From: Ruminococcaceae bacterium UBA4306
Lineage (GTDB): Bacteria > Bacillota > Clostridia > Oscillospirales > Acutalibacteraceae
Reading direction: 5' to 3'
Length of the DNA: 17,693 nt
Assembly: GCA_002394725.1 (NCBI GenBank)
Contig: DGUQ01000197.1
Span: forward strand, 4,668 to 22,360
Positions 1-7,633 of this stretch are shown piece after piece (within the stretch, counting starts at the first letter, position 1; each line of letters begins with the position of its first letter). The notes beneath the pieces are model-generated. The model had not been told where the DNA came from. It did no database searches and was given only the letters and a program-made list of their open reading frames with translations. The position numbers and the translations under genes were made by a program.

Positions 1-1724
1 TCATCGGACAAGAAGCCGATACAGAACGGCTGACCGTTCTTGACCTGATACAGCACGACGGCCTCGTCGCCGACATAGCAATCACCGTCAATCTCCTCGG
101 GCAGCTCGCCCTCGAAATAGATGTTGTTGAGCTTGGGGCAATTCGCGATCGACTGCTTATGGATCGCCGTGACGCCGGCAGGGATATACAGATCCCTCAT
201 GCTCTCGTTATCCTTGATCGCACCCTCGGCAAGCGTCTTGAGCTCGCCGCCGCGATCGGGGATGATCACCTTTTCATCGGAGCCGAAATACTCGATCAGC
301 GTACTGCCGGAATCGCCGAAGGTATAGGCGGATCTGTACTGAGCCGTCAAGGTAACGGTGCCGTCGGGAGTGAGGTTTTTGACCTTATCGCCGGGGCGGA
401 AATGATGCAGAGAGGCGGCGTCGGATTCGTTGAGCCACTCGGGCTTATCGCTGTTCTTGCGGTAGCCGTACACACGGTTATCGTGACTGCGCGAGGCGGT
501 GTAGCCGTCAAAAACAAAGCCCTCCTTGACATAGCCGTTATCGGGGATCATATAGTCATTATCGTGCTTCACGGCGGCAGTCTGCGGCTCGCCCTCGCCT
601 GTTCCGCTGTTCATGGTGATCTTATACTGTTCCGCGATCCACTGCGCGGTCAGTTTCACATTGCCGTAACGCACGGTGGTGGCGACGGCTTCTTCATCCT
701 CATAGAGGACATAGTCGTACACATCCTCTTTATCGAGCCACTCGATCTCGTCGGAGCCGTTTTTGCGGCCGATATACTTGCCGTCACAGGTGCGCTGGGC
801 GCGCCATCCGCCGAAGAGATAACCGTCTCTGGTAAAGCCGCATTCACGCAGCTTGGTGCTCTCGCCGTACACGACGGTGGTGCCCTTCATCTCACCCTCG
901 CCCTCACCGGGATCATAGCTGACATGATACGAGATCCTGCTCGTCGGGTTGAAGCCGATCCTGTACAGGGTGTTGCCGTAGTAATACAGCGAGGTATAGA
1001 AGGTGTTGCCGATATGGAAGATGTTCTCCACCTCGTCGGTATCATCCATCGGGATATCGGTGATATGGTTGCCCTCATAGTCATAGACGACCAGCAGATT
1101 GTGACCGCCGCTCTGGACAAAGTAAATGTAGTCGTCATCACAGTCACAGCCCTGACGGGTATAGCCGGTGTTGACGCCGTCAAACTCCTCGATGACCTCA
1201 AAATCCGAGTCGAGCAGAGCAAAGTCATATGTACCGGACAAGCCGACGACATAGCAGTCGCGGCTCGCGTTATAGGCGATCGCATAGATATCCTCGTCGA
1301 TCTTGACGTCCTTGATCGGCGCTAAAGTATCGGGATCGACCAGCGTGATCACATCATAGTACGGCGCGTTGTTGGCGACCACCAGATAATCCTTGTCGGA
1401 ATTGTAGGTCATATCGTTGGAGTGACCCATGTTGATGATCTTTTCCTTTTCGATGTACTCCCAGGAGTGGGCGTCAAACTTGGCGATATTGCACACACTG
1501 CCGTTCATGAAGGCAAAGTAGGCATAGTCGCCGTCCACGCACGCGCCCTGTACCGTAGCGCCGGAGCCGCATCCGGCGTACTCCTCGATATGGCTCTCGA
1601 TATGCAGCATATCCACTTGTGAGAAAAAGCCCGACTCAGCGGAGACATCCGCCGCGCACAGGTTCGCGGTAACGGTCAGCGCGCATAACATAACGCATAC
1701 CGCTATACGAAAGATTCGCTTCAT
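1..1724 (-). CDS. Secreted surface protein: propeller-like domain, InlB B-type repeats, BspA-like LRR (partial, C-terminus off the left edge)
   Basis: The frame is open from an ATG at 1724 to the left edge (574 codons visible). The start is supported by AGGAG five bases upstream and a clear signal peptide (MKRIFRIAVCVMLCALTVTA, cleavage near residue 29 after an A-x-A type site). Residues about 35-265 contain repeated short strands ending in D/N-rich turns, for example DYIYFVQSGGHNLLVVYDYEG, which suggests a beta-propeller. Residues about 265-360 and 360-463 are two related InlB B-repeat-like (Flg_new) units, each with a G-Y-x-F-x-G core and ending in LTAQW or LTAQY. Residues about 463-540 look like a BspA-type leucine-rich repeat (FGSDEKVIIPDRGGELKTLA, then DLYIPAGVTAIHKQSIANC). 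Known use of such modules points to an exported adhesion or carbohydrate-contact protein. The substrate is unknown and any cell-wall anchor lies outside the window. The downstream position relative to the amylase suggests surface glycan biology, but it has its own promoter. Confidence 0.8.
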   Translation of the reverse strand, partial: MKRIFRIAVCVMLCALTVTANLCAADVSAESGFFSQVDMLHIESHIEEYAGCGSGATVQGACVDGDYAYFAFMNGSVCNIAKFDAHSWEYIEKEKIINMGHSNDMTYNSDKDYLVVANNAPYYDVITLVDPDTLAPIKDVKIDEDIYAIAYNASRDCYVVGLSGTYDFALLDSDFEVIEEFDGVNTGYTRQGCDCDDDYIYFVQSGGHNLLVVYDYEGNHITDIPMDDTDEVENIFHIGNTFYTSLYYYGNTLYRIGFNPTSRISYHVSYDPGEGEGEMKGTTVVYGESTKLRECGFTRDGYLFGGWRAQRTCDGKYIGRKNGSDEIEWLDKEDVYDYVLYEDEEAVATTVRYGNVKLTAQWIAEQYKITMNSGTGEGEPQTAAVKHDNDYMIPDNGYVKEGFVFDGYTASRSHDNRVYGYRKNSDKPEWLNESDAASLHHFRPGDKVKNLTPDGTVTLTAQYRSAYTFGDSGSTLIEYFGSDEKVIIPDRGGELKTLAEGAIKDNESMRDLYIPAGVTAIHKQSIANCPKLNNIYFEGELPEEIDGDCYVGDEAVVLYQVKNGQPFCIGFLSD

Positions 1725-1848
1725 ATTTTCTCCTAGAGAATTATAACAACACTCAACCGGTACGGTTCGGAAGATTGCATAAAAAACGCCGATCGAACTT
1801 GTGCGGTTTACACAACGCAAATTCATATCCGCCCTGCTATTTTATTCT

Positions 1849-1877
1849 ATTTTACCATTATCATCCGTTCACGTCAA
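1849..1877 (-). promoter_or_regulatory. Promoter of the surface-protein gene
   Basis: On the minus strand TTGACG (1877-1872) and TAAAAT (1854-1849) are separated by 17 bases, a good sigma-70-type match. It would give a leader of roughly 115 bases before the ATG at 1724. Confidence 0.5.
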
Positions 1878-1928
1878 TATTTGCGCGCAAGATTAATGAA
1901 TTGTTAACTTTTTTGTTTTATACAGATC

Positions 1929-1967
1929 AAAGGGGACTGTCGCAAAACGGATAAGATAGCCCCTTTT
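1929..1967. repeat. Short inverted repeat resembling an insertion-sequence end
   Basis: AAAGGGG-A-CT at 1929-1938 pairs with AGCCCCTTT at 1958-1966 (one bulged base), enclosing GTCGCAAAACGGATAAGAT. From memory the string GGGGACTGTCGCAAAA resembles terminal repeats of insertion sequences in Firmicutes. No transposase is next to it, so at most it is a solo end or a small remnant. It could also be part of the 3' structure of the amylase mRNA. Confidence 0.3.
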
Positions 1968-1978
1968 CGGTTAACAAG

Positions 1979-2007
1979 CCCCCGAAAAGCGCCGTGCTTT
2001 TCGGGGG
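1979..2007 (-). terminator. Strong hairpin ending the amylase / small-peptide transcript
   Basis: CCCCCGAAAAGC (1979-1990) and GCTTTTCGGGGG (1996-2007) form a perfect 12-bp stem with a GCCGT loop. It begins 11 bases after the stop codon of the 37-codon gene. The U-tract is poor on both strands (GGCTTGTTAA on the minus side), so it may act as a weak terminator or a 3' end protecting hairpin rather than a classic intrinsic terminator. Confidence 0.5.
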
Positions 2008-2017
2008 TTCGCTCCTA

Positions 2018-2131
2018 TCAGGGTTGGTTCTGCTTCAAAATCTCGTCCTCATACTCCGAGGTCGCGATCACGTCTTCCGACCGAAATTCAATGAGATCGA
2101 TTTGCGTACGCTCATAGCGTTCTTTTTTCAT
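2018..2131 (-). CDS. 37-residue peptide of unknown function, amylase-linked
   Basis: A short gene directly follows the amylase stop (2146-2144). GGGAGG at 2143-2138 lies six bases before an ATG at 2131; another ATG at 2134 is too close to it. The reading frame ends with TGA at 2020-2018. The product starts MKKERYERT, continues QIDLIEFRSEDVIATS and ends in an acidic then polar tail (EYEDEILKQNQP). It has no signal peptide, no transmembrane segment and no cysteine. I recall short hypothetical peptides of gut Clostridia with the same pattern: basic N-terminus with Tyr, an I/V-E-F strand, then E-D-V-I-A/T-T-S. I cannot confirm the family here and know of no assigned function. The strong ribosome binding site, 12-base spacing from the upstream stop and the hairpin after it all argue for a translated last gene of the amylase operon. 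Confidence 0.7.
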   Translation of the reverse strand: MKKERYERTQIDLIEFRSEDVIATSEYEDEILKQNQP

Positions 2132-2143
2132 CATAAACCTCCC

Positions 2144-5100
2144 TTAGCGTTCAAAGAATGTGTTTGCCGCCTGATTGTAGCGGTAAACCGCAACAGCGAG
2201 CTGTTTAACGATACTGTCGCTGTAGGACTGATCGTCCGAGCGGTAGGACAGCGCGGAGTAATCAAGCGCGGAATAGTGATAGTTCTGACCGCCAAGGCTC
2301 AGCACATACTCGTTATCGAGATCGGGAGCGGCGATATTCTTCTTATCAAAGTAGATCATGCCGCTCTTCTTACCGTAGGTGACCTTTTCACCGTTAATGG
2401 TAACAGCGTTCGCGATCTCATCGGTGAATTTCGCTTTATCAATGATCTTATAATAATGACGGAGCGTCGTCTCACTCAGATAGATGACCGACGAGCCCAC
2501 ATACTCGAGGCCGATCTGATCGAGATTCACGCTCATATCGCTCGCGTTGCTTGTGAGGGTGACGTCATCGCTGAAGAAATCCGACCCACCGTTCGCGAGA
2601 TTGTCGATGTTGCGGTTAAAACGAAGCTGTGCCTTAGTGCCGTAGTCGAGCATGGTCTGAATGAGCTTTTTCAGGTTGTCATAGGATTTTGCGCCGGTGC
2701 CCGTATAGTTATTTTTGAATTCGTCCGTTAAAATATAATCGGCGTATGTCTTAGCGGAATAAGTATCGATGTCTGCCTGCTCTTCACCGATGGTCAGGGT
2801 TGCGGTGATTTCGTAGGTCATCTCGGCGACCGCGATCGGACAAGTCACCTTGTAACCGTTGGCGGTCTTTTTGTCAGAAGTCAGGGTGACGGAGTGGTTC
2901 TTCTGAACGCCGTCGACTGTCCAAGCAAAATCGACCGTCGCGCCGTCGGCAACCTCCTGATCGGTGAGGCTCAGATAGAAGTTCACGCCGATACTGCCGT
3001 TCAGCGAGAGTGAATGGTGCGCAAAGTAGGGGTTGCGGCTCGCGTCAAACTGCGCGGTGTAGGTCACGTTACCTGTGACAGCTTCACACTCAGGTGACCA
3101 TGTGTTATTGAAGGTGTAGGTATACAGCGTATCCGCCTTCTTGGTCGGGGTAGCGCCGGTGTAAACAGGAGTGTCTCCGTAAGCTACGGTATCCGTCTTG
3201 AGCGTATTGCCGTCGCCGTCAAGCCACGTGACGGTATAGGGTGTGACATTATGAACATAGAAATAGTTTTCATACCAGTCGTCGTGACCGTCGCCGTTCG
3301 GACGGAAATAGATGTTGTAAGTACCGTCTGCGGTTATGGTATAATCCGCACCACTCGGATACCATGTATCATCACTGCCGTAGACCTTGATGGAGGCGGT
3401 GTTTTCGAGAGAAACACCCGACAGCTTATATTCCTCGCATTTTTCATCTGTCTTGCTGGGAACGAATACGGGCGCGTCGTCCGTTTTCCAGTCCGTCATT
3501 GTGCCGACGAGATAATAGGTCGGGACTTCGTGAACGATATATTTGTAGCTTTCGTCCTCATCCTTTTCGTTCAGGATCGCCCAATGAGCACCGTTCCTGA
3601 TGCCGCTCTCAATATCGACGGTCTGCTTTATGTTCTCTTTACCGTCAGAGAAGATGACTCCCTGAGCGGTTTCGGGGATCGACGCGGTATAGATAAAGTT
3701 GTCACTGTCGGCGGTCATCGGAACGCCAGGCCATGTATTGTCGCCGCCGTTTCCCCAATAGTAAACATAGACATTGTCCCATTCCGCTACGTTTGTTGCC
3801 TTGATCGTAACGGCGTTGACCGCCGCTTCACTGAAGGCAGCGGTGTAGGTCGCCTCTCCGGTGACTGCGACAGGCTCTGTGTTCCAGCCGCTGAAGGTAT
3901 AGGATTTTGTCAAAGTTGAGGGTCTTGTAGGAGTTTCACCGGTATAGACAGGTACGACGCCGTACTCGACCTCGGAGCTTTGTAATACGTTGCCGTCGTA
4001 GTTCTTGAACCGGATCGTATACTTGTTAACGGTCTGATCGAACTGCGCGGTATAGACCGTATCTCTGTCAGCCGCGACAAGAGGCGGATCCCAAGTGTTA
4101 TTGAAGGTATAAGTATACCGGTCGGTAGCAGTCTTTGTCGGGGTCGCACCAGTATAGTGGGGGGTCACGCCTTCGATACACGGCTCTGTTCTGAGGGTAT
4201 TACCGTCGCCGTCTTTCCAAGTGATGGTGTAGGTGTTTGTGTTCGTGGAAAATCGTGCGATATAGGTGGTGTCCTCTGTGATCACGGTAGTATCTGTGAT
4301 CTGCGGCGACCATCCGCTGAACTGGTAGGTTGTCGCGTCTTCGGGATCTCTGGTGGGCGTAGCGCTGTCATACACAGGCTTTGCGCCGTAAGCGACATTC
4401 TCATCGGTCTCGATCACCGTACCGTCGTAGTTCTTCCATGTGACGGTGAAGGTTTTCACGCTCTCGGTAAACTGTGCGGTATATGTGACGTCGCCGGATA
4501 CAGCTGCCACCGTGGGACTCCAGCCGCTGAAGGTGTATTCTGTCCGGGCAGTCGCCTCTTTAACGGGAGTATCTCCCTTATAGGAGGGAGTTTCACCTTT
4601 CAACACGGTATCGGTCGCCAAGATCGTACCGTCATGGTTTTTCCATGTGACGGTACAGGGAGTGACGTCAACGAGCTTGAAATAACCGTTGTACCAACCG
4701 CTGCCGCCGTCGCCGTTCGGACGGAAATAGACGTCATAGGTGCCGGCTGATGATACTGTATAGTTACCGGTACTGCCGCCGGGATACCATGTATCCTTGC
4801 TGTCGTGTACCTTCATCTCGGCATTTGCCGCAAGCTGAACACCCGACAGCTTGTACTCGACCTTATCCGTCTCGGCGGTATTGAGGGTGAAAGCATAGTT
4901 GTCGTTATTCGACCAGCTGTTCATACTGCCGACAAGGAAATATTGATTAACGGATCCATCGCTGCTGATAGTCCAAGCAGCACCGTCTGAGATACCTGAA
5001 GTGATGTCTGAGGTTTGGCTGTCGCTCCCGTTATGGAACAACAAACCGGTTTCGTCTTTCGGAATATTAATGGTATAGACAGAGCCATACAGCTTTGTCA

Positions 5101-7015
5101 TTTTCACGCCGGGCCAAGTCGTATCATTAGAACCGCCCCAATAGTGAATATATACATCGCTCCATCCGGCGTTATTGACAGCGTAGACGGTATATGTGTC
5201 GCCTGCTTCGGTAGGCTGTTCTGTCGGCTGCACGGTCGCTTCCTCCGTCGGCTCTGCAGAACCGTATACGCTCCACTTGTCGGAAGCGACATTATAGAGA
5301 TTCGTGCCCGTATCCGGGGAGAGATCGTCGGTCTGCTCCTTTTTATTATCCCAATTGTTCGTGTTGTTGGAGCCGTCCATGCGGCAGAAGATCACGTTTG
5401 TCCAGTCGCCTGTGGGTACACTGCCGCTATAATAATTATTGCCAACGGAAATCATGCTGACCCATTGGTTATCGTCTGTCAAGCTATTGAAGAAGTACAT
5501 CGCGTAGCGTCCGCCGCTGTTGATCCATGTGGGGCTGGGTCTGAGATACAGAGTAGAAGCGGTGATATAATCAAACGCCGAATCATCCGCGTTATATACT
5601 ACCGCGACGCCGGTGGAACCGACTGTACCGGTGATCTTGCTGTTCGATACGGTAAAGGTGCCGCCGGACACCTGATCGGTATAGGTGCCGCTCTTCATGC
5701 CGTTAGCAGACAGCTCAACGGAACCGCCGCCGTCCAGCTTCGAGATCACGACGCCCTTGGAGCCGCGTACGATATAGGCGGTGCTGCCGGAGGAAGCAAG
5801 GGTCTCGCCGGTACCGACAAAGTGGTTCTTAAACTTATTGATCTCGGCGACCTCTTTTGATTTCCAGTTGGTATCCGAGCTCGCCGCGCCCATGGTGTTA
5901 TTCGGGCGTGCGAAGAACAAGCCGGTGGAACCGGCTCGCGCGCCGACGATCGCCCATGCCTTGTTCAATACGTCAGAGGTAATGTCTTTTGTATTATTAA
6001 AACCCGCGGAGCCTGAGTCACCCATGTAGGTGTCGTGCGACTCGACCCACAGGACGCTCTTGTCGGCGGAGGCGCCTTTGATATACTGTGCGTCATCTAA
6101 TTCAGAAGCCGCATTCCAGTATGCCTTATCCAGCGCGCGGTCGCCGGTCTGGTTATCGGTGACCGCCATATAGGTAGTGTAATTCGAGATAGCCGTACCC
6201 GCGCCGCCGAGGATCTCACCGTAGAAGAACGGCTCGTCCGCGCCTTTTGTCTGCGCGTAGCTCTTTGCGCCGTTGATGACCGTCGGCCAGAAGCTGCTCC
6301 TGAAGTTCGATTCATCTGTCGGCAGCTCGATATGCTTCGCCGCGTCAAAACGGAAGCCATCGACGCCGCAGTCGATACATTCCTCGAGCAGTCCGAGCGC
6401 CCTTTGCTGCACATAGCTGTTGCCGGTGTTCAGGTCGGGCATTCCCATATGATATTGGGTGATGGTGTAACGGCTGTCATCACTGATGCGCGTATTGTTC
6501 TTATGATAGTAATCGCTGTTTTTGAGATCAAACTCTACAGCGCTGTTGACATAGTTGTAGGTGCCGCCGTCGGTTCCGTTGTTCGCGACATGGTTCGCGA
6601 CGATATCGACGATGACCTTGATATGATACTTTTCCGCCTCGGTACACAGAGAGGTCAGCTGCGCCTTAGTGCCGAGCCATGAGGTGTTGTCGGCGGCGAT
6701 GGAAAGACCCAGCGGCTGGTACATCTTCCACCACTGGTTGACGCCGTCCGTATACGAGGCGCTGTAGTCCTTCGGACGCTGTACGGGTGAAGTCTGCACA
6801 GCCGTGTAGCCTGCCGCCGCAATATCAGGCAATGCCGCCTTGATATTGTTGTACGACCAGTCAAAGCAGTGCAGGATGTTGCTGCCTTGCACCGTGTCCT
6901 GCGCATAGGTCTTAACTGTTTCTTCCGCCGCGGCAGGTGAGATACCGACCGCGAGAACAGAAACGATCAAGCACAAAACAAGAAAGAGACTGATGGTTTT
7001 TCGGATAGTTTTCAT
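2144..7015 (-). CDS. Secreted multimodular alpha-amylase (GH13, AmyE-like)
   Basis: This is an extracellular endo-acting starch hydrolase of 1623 residues. The start at 7015 has AGGAG upstream and gives a signal peptide (MKTIRKTISLFLVLCLIVSV, cleaved near A-A-A about residue 30). The GH13 domain covers about 40-475 and closely resembles Bacillus AmyE (subfamily 28), with DIVANHV (136-142), nucleophile D224 in GFRFDAAKH, acid/base E267 in FYGEIL and D328 in VESHDTY. Next come a beta module ending in NWDNKKEQTDDLS (about 480-590), a PTE-rich linker (588-603), a CBM26-like module (607-680), a second probable starch-binding module (690-780), four InlB-like repeats (785-1067), another CBM26-like and starch-binding pair (1068-1258), a fifth InlB-like repeat (1258-1327), and a C-terminal module of about 295 residues. 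No LPXTG anchor or dockerin is seen. Identification of the catalytic domain is firm; the names of the accessory modules are less so. Confidence 0.93.
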   Translation of the reverse strand: MKTIRKTISLFLVLCLIVSVLAVGISPAAAEETVKTYAQDTVQGSNILHCFDWSYNNIKAALPDIAAAGYTAVQTSPVQRPKDYSASYTDGVNQWWKMYQPLGLSIAADNTSWLGTKAQLTSLCTEAEKYHIKVIVDIVANHVANNGTDGGTYNYVNSAVEFDLKNSDYYHKNNTRISDDSRYTITQYHMGMPDLNTGNSYVQQRALGLLEECIDCGVDGFRFDAAKHIELPTDESNFRSSFWPTVINGAKSYAQTKGADEPFFYGEILGGAGTAISNYTTYMAVTDNQTGDRALDKAYWNAASELDDAQYIKGASADKSVLWVESHDTYMGDSGSAGFNNTKDITSDVLNKAWAIVGARAGSTGLFFARPNNTMGAASSDTNWKSKEVAEINKFKNHFVGTGETLASSGSTAYIVRGSKGVVISKLDGGGSVELSANGMKSGTYTDQVSGGTFTVSNSKITGTVGSTGVAVVYNADDSAFDYITASTLYLRPSPTWINSGGRYAMYFFNSLTDDNQWVSMISVGNNYYSGSVPTGDWTNVIFCRMDGSNNTNNWDNKKEQTDDLSPDTGTNLYNVASDKWSVYGSAEPTEEATVQPTEQPTEAGDTYTVYAVNNAGWSDVYIHYWGGSNDTTWPGVKMTKLYGSVYTINIPKDETGLLFHNGSDSQTSDITSGISDGAAWTISSDGSVNQYFLVGSMNSWSNNDNYAFTLNTAETDKVEYKLSGVQLAANAEMKVHDSKDTWYPGGSTGNYTVSSAGTYDVYFRPNGDGGSGWYNGYFKLVDVTPCTVTWKNHDGTILATDTVLKGETPSYKGDTPVKEATARTEYTFSGWSPTVAAVSGDVTYTAQFTESVKTFTVTWKNYDGTVIETDENVAYGAKPVYDSATPTRDPEDATTYQFSGWSPQITDTTVITEDTTYIARFSTNTNTYTITWKDGDGNTLRTEPCIEGVTPHYTGATPTKTATDRYTYTFNNTWDPPLVAADRDTVYTAQFDQTVNKYTIRFKNYDGNVLQSSEVEYGVVPVYTGETPTRPSTLTKSYTFSGWNTEPVAVTGEATYTAAFSEAAVNAVTIKATNVAEWDNVYVYYWGNGGDNTWPGVPMTADSDNFIYTASIPETAQGVIFSDGKENIKQTVDIESGIRNGAHWAILNEKDEDESYKYIVHEVPTYYLVGTMTDWKTDDAPVFVPSKTDEKCEEYKLSGVSLENTASIKVYGSDDTWYPSGADYTITADGTYNIYFRPNGDGHDDWYENYFYVHNVTPYTVTWLDGDGNTLKTDTVAYGDTPVYTGATPTKKADTLYTYTFNNTWSPECEAVTGNVTYTAQFDASRNPYFAHHSLSLNGSIGVNFYLSLTDQEVADGATVDFAWTVDGVQKNHSVTLTSDKKTANGYKVTCPIAVAEMTYEITATLTIGEEQADIDTYSAKTYADYILTDEFKNNYTGTGAKSYDNLKKLIQTMLDYGTKAQLRFNRNIDNLANGGSDFFSDDVTLTSNASDMSVNLDQIGLEYVGSSVIYLSETTLRHYYKIIDKAKFTDEIANAVTINGEKVTYGKKSGMIYFDKKNIAAPDLDNEYVLSLGGQNYHYSALDYSALSYRSDDQSYSDSIVKQLAVAVYRYNQAANTFFER

Positions 7016-7099
7016 GAGGATAATCACTCCTGTTTCAACGTTTTTCATACAGCATTTTCAAACGAAGGGATTGGATCTTGTGCTTGCGCGAATTGTTTC

Positions 7100-7117
7100 A
7101 CAGCAGTTATCTGCTGT
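7100..7117 (-). other. Hairpin in the amylase leader
   Basis: ACAGCAG (7100-7106) and CTGCTGT (7111-7117) form a perfect 7-bp stem with a TTAT loop, about 15-30 bases downstream of the predicted transcription start. It may be an mRNA-stabilising 5' hairpin or an operator. Nothing in the sequence decides between these. Confidence 0.35.
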
Positions 7118-7139
7118 TCAAATGCTCTACTACACAGAA

Positions 7140-7169
7140 AATATACACTAAAAATCATTCGCATGTCAA
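7140..7169 (-). promoter_or_regulatory. Promoter of the amylase gene
   Basis: The minus strand reads TTGACA (7169-7164), 18 bases, TATATT (7145-7140); the -35 is a perfect consensus. Just upstream, GTCAATTTGAC (7179-7189) is an 11-bp palindrome that could be an operator. The leader would be about 115 bases. Confidence 0.55.
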
Positions 7170-7189
7170 GAGAAAATCGTCAATTTGAC

Positions 7190-7491
7190 ATAGAGAATCA
7201 TGATTGACCGACCGCACAGTGACGATCTGCCGTTTTTCTTTACTCTCAGACACGTCTTGTTCAGATCCCACCTCACGATGGATACCCTTGCCCTCAGCTA
7301 ACACTTCCTACTGCAAAGCGTGTAGTGAACTTTCAACACCCGGTCACTGCCCTATTCCGGGCAAACCACGGCAGCGGAGATGAGACGACGGTCTCCCCCA
7401 CTGTTCGCACAAGAAATCGCGCTTCGCGCGCATTTCGCATCGCCATCGCCCGTTGCAGCGCCAGCTATAAACTGGGCGGGCATACAAATCC
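7190..7491. other. Intergenic tract without a gene, rich in small hairpins; possible mobile-element remnant
   Basis: About 300 bases between the amylase promoter and the cyclase terminator hold no convincing gene. Small inverted repeats are visible: TGCCC/GGGCA (near 7347-7362), GAGAC/GTCTC (7382-7395) and GCGC-TTC-GCGC (7419-7429). Short open frames on both strands lack ribosome binding sites. The stretch around 7270-7370 (CTTGCCCTCAGCTAACACTT and following bases) resembles, from memory, sequence found next to degraded mobile elements in gut Clostridia. I cannot name the element. Confidence 0.3.
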
Positions 7492-7536
7492 TTTTTTACT
7501 TTACAGGAAACGAGCAGTTTCCTGTAAAGTAAAAAA
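7492..7536. repeat. Perfect 20-bp palindrome with 5-base loop
   Basis: The arm TTTTTTACTTTACAGGAAAC (7492-7511) and its exact reverse complement (7517-7536) flank a GAGCA loop. The T-run is on the outer 5' side and the A-run on the 3' side on both strands, which is opposite to an intrinsic terminator. It shares its A-run with the U-tract of the adjacent cyclase terminator. Confidence 0.85.
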
Positions 7537-7557
7537 ACAGCAGTTGTTACACTGCTG
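7531..7557 (-). terminator. Rho-independent terminator of the diguanylate cyclase gene
   Basis: On the minus strand CAGCAGT and ACTGCTG (7557-7551 with 7544-7538, six-base loop) form a 7-bp stem followed directly by seven T (7537-7531). It lies about 75 bases after the cyclase stop. Confidence 0.75.
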
Positions 7558-7633
7558 CTTTTCAATACTCCATCCAGCTTTTCTGAATTACGCATCGACT
7601 TGATTTTCGCCCTTTTGGGTGAGTTGGGCAGGA

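Noticed and set aside
159..1325. Long plus-strand open frame (388 codons) opposite the surface-protein gene
   Set aside because: It has no ribosome binding site and a repetitive hydrophobic composition. The minus strand there encodes a coherent secreted protein, so this is an antisense artefact of codon bias.
1740..1745. TATAAT on the minus strand just before the surface-protein gene
   Set aside because: It is only 16 bases from the ATG, so transcription would start inside the ribosome binding site. The TTGACG/TAAAAT pair further upstream is better.
1994..5860. Several plus-strand open frames of 180-280 codons opposite the amylase
   Set aside because: They are antisense to clear amylase modules, have no starts with ribosome binding sites and no family resemblance.
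7016..7048. Upstream ATG at 7048 as the amylase start
   Set aside because: It would put 11 residues before the signal peptide and has no ribosome binding site; the ATG at 7015 has AGGAG.
7028..7050. Possible catabolite-control (cre-like) site in the amylase leader
   Set aside because: The GAAAAACGTTGAAACA stretch has a central ACGT but departs from the cre consensus at several fixed positions.
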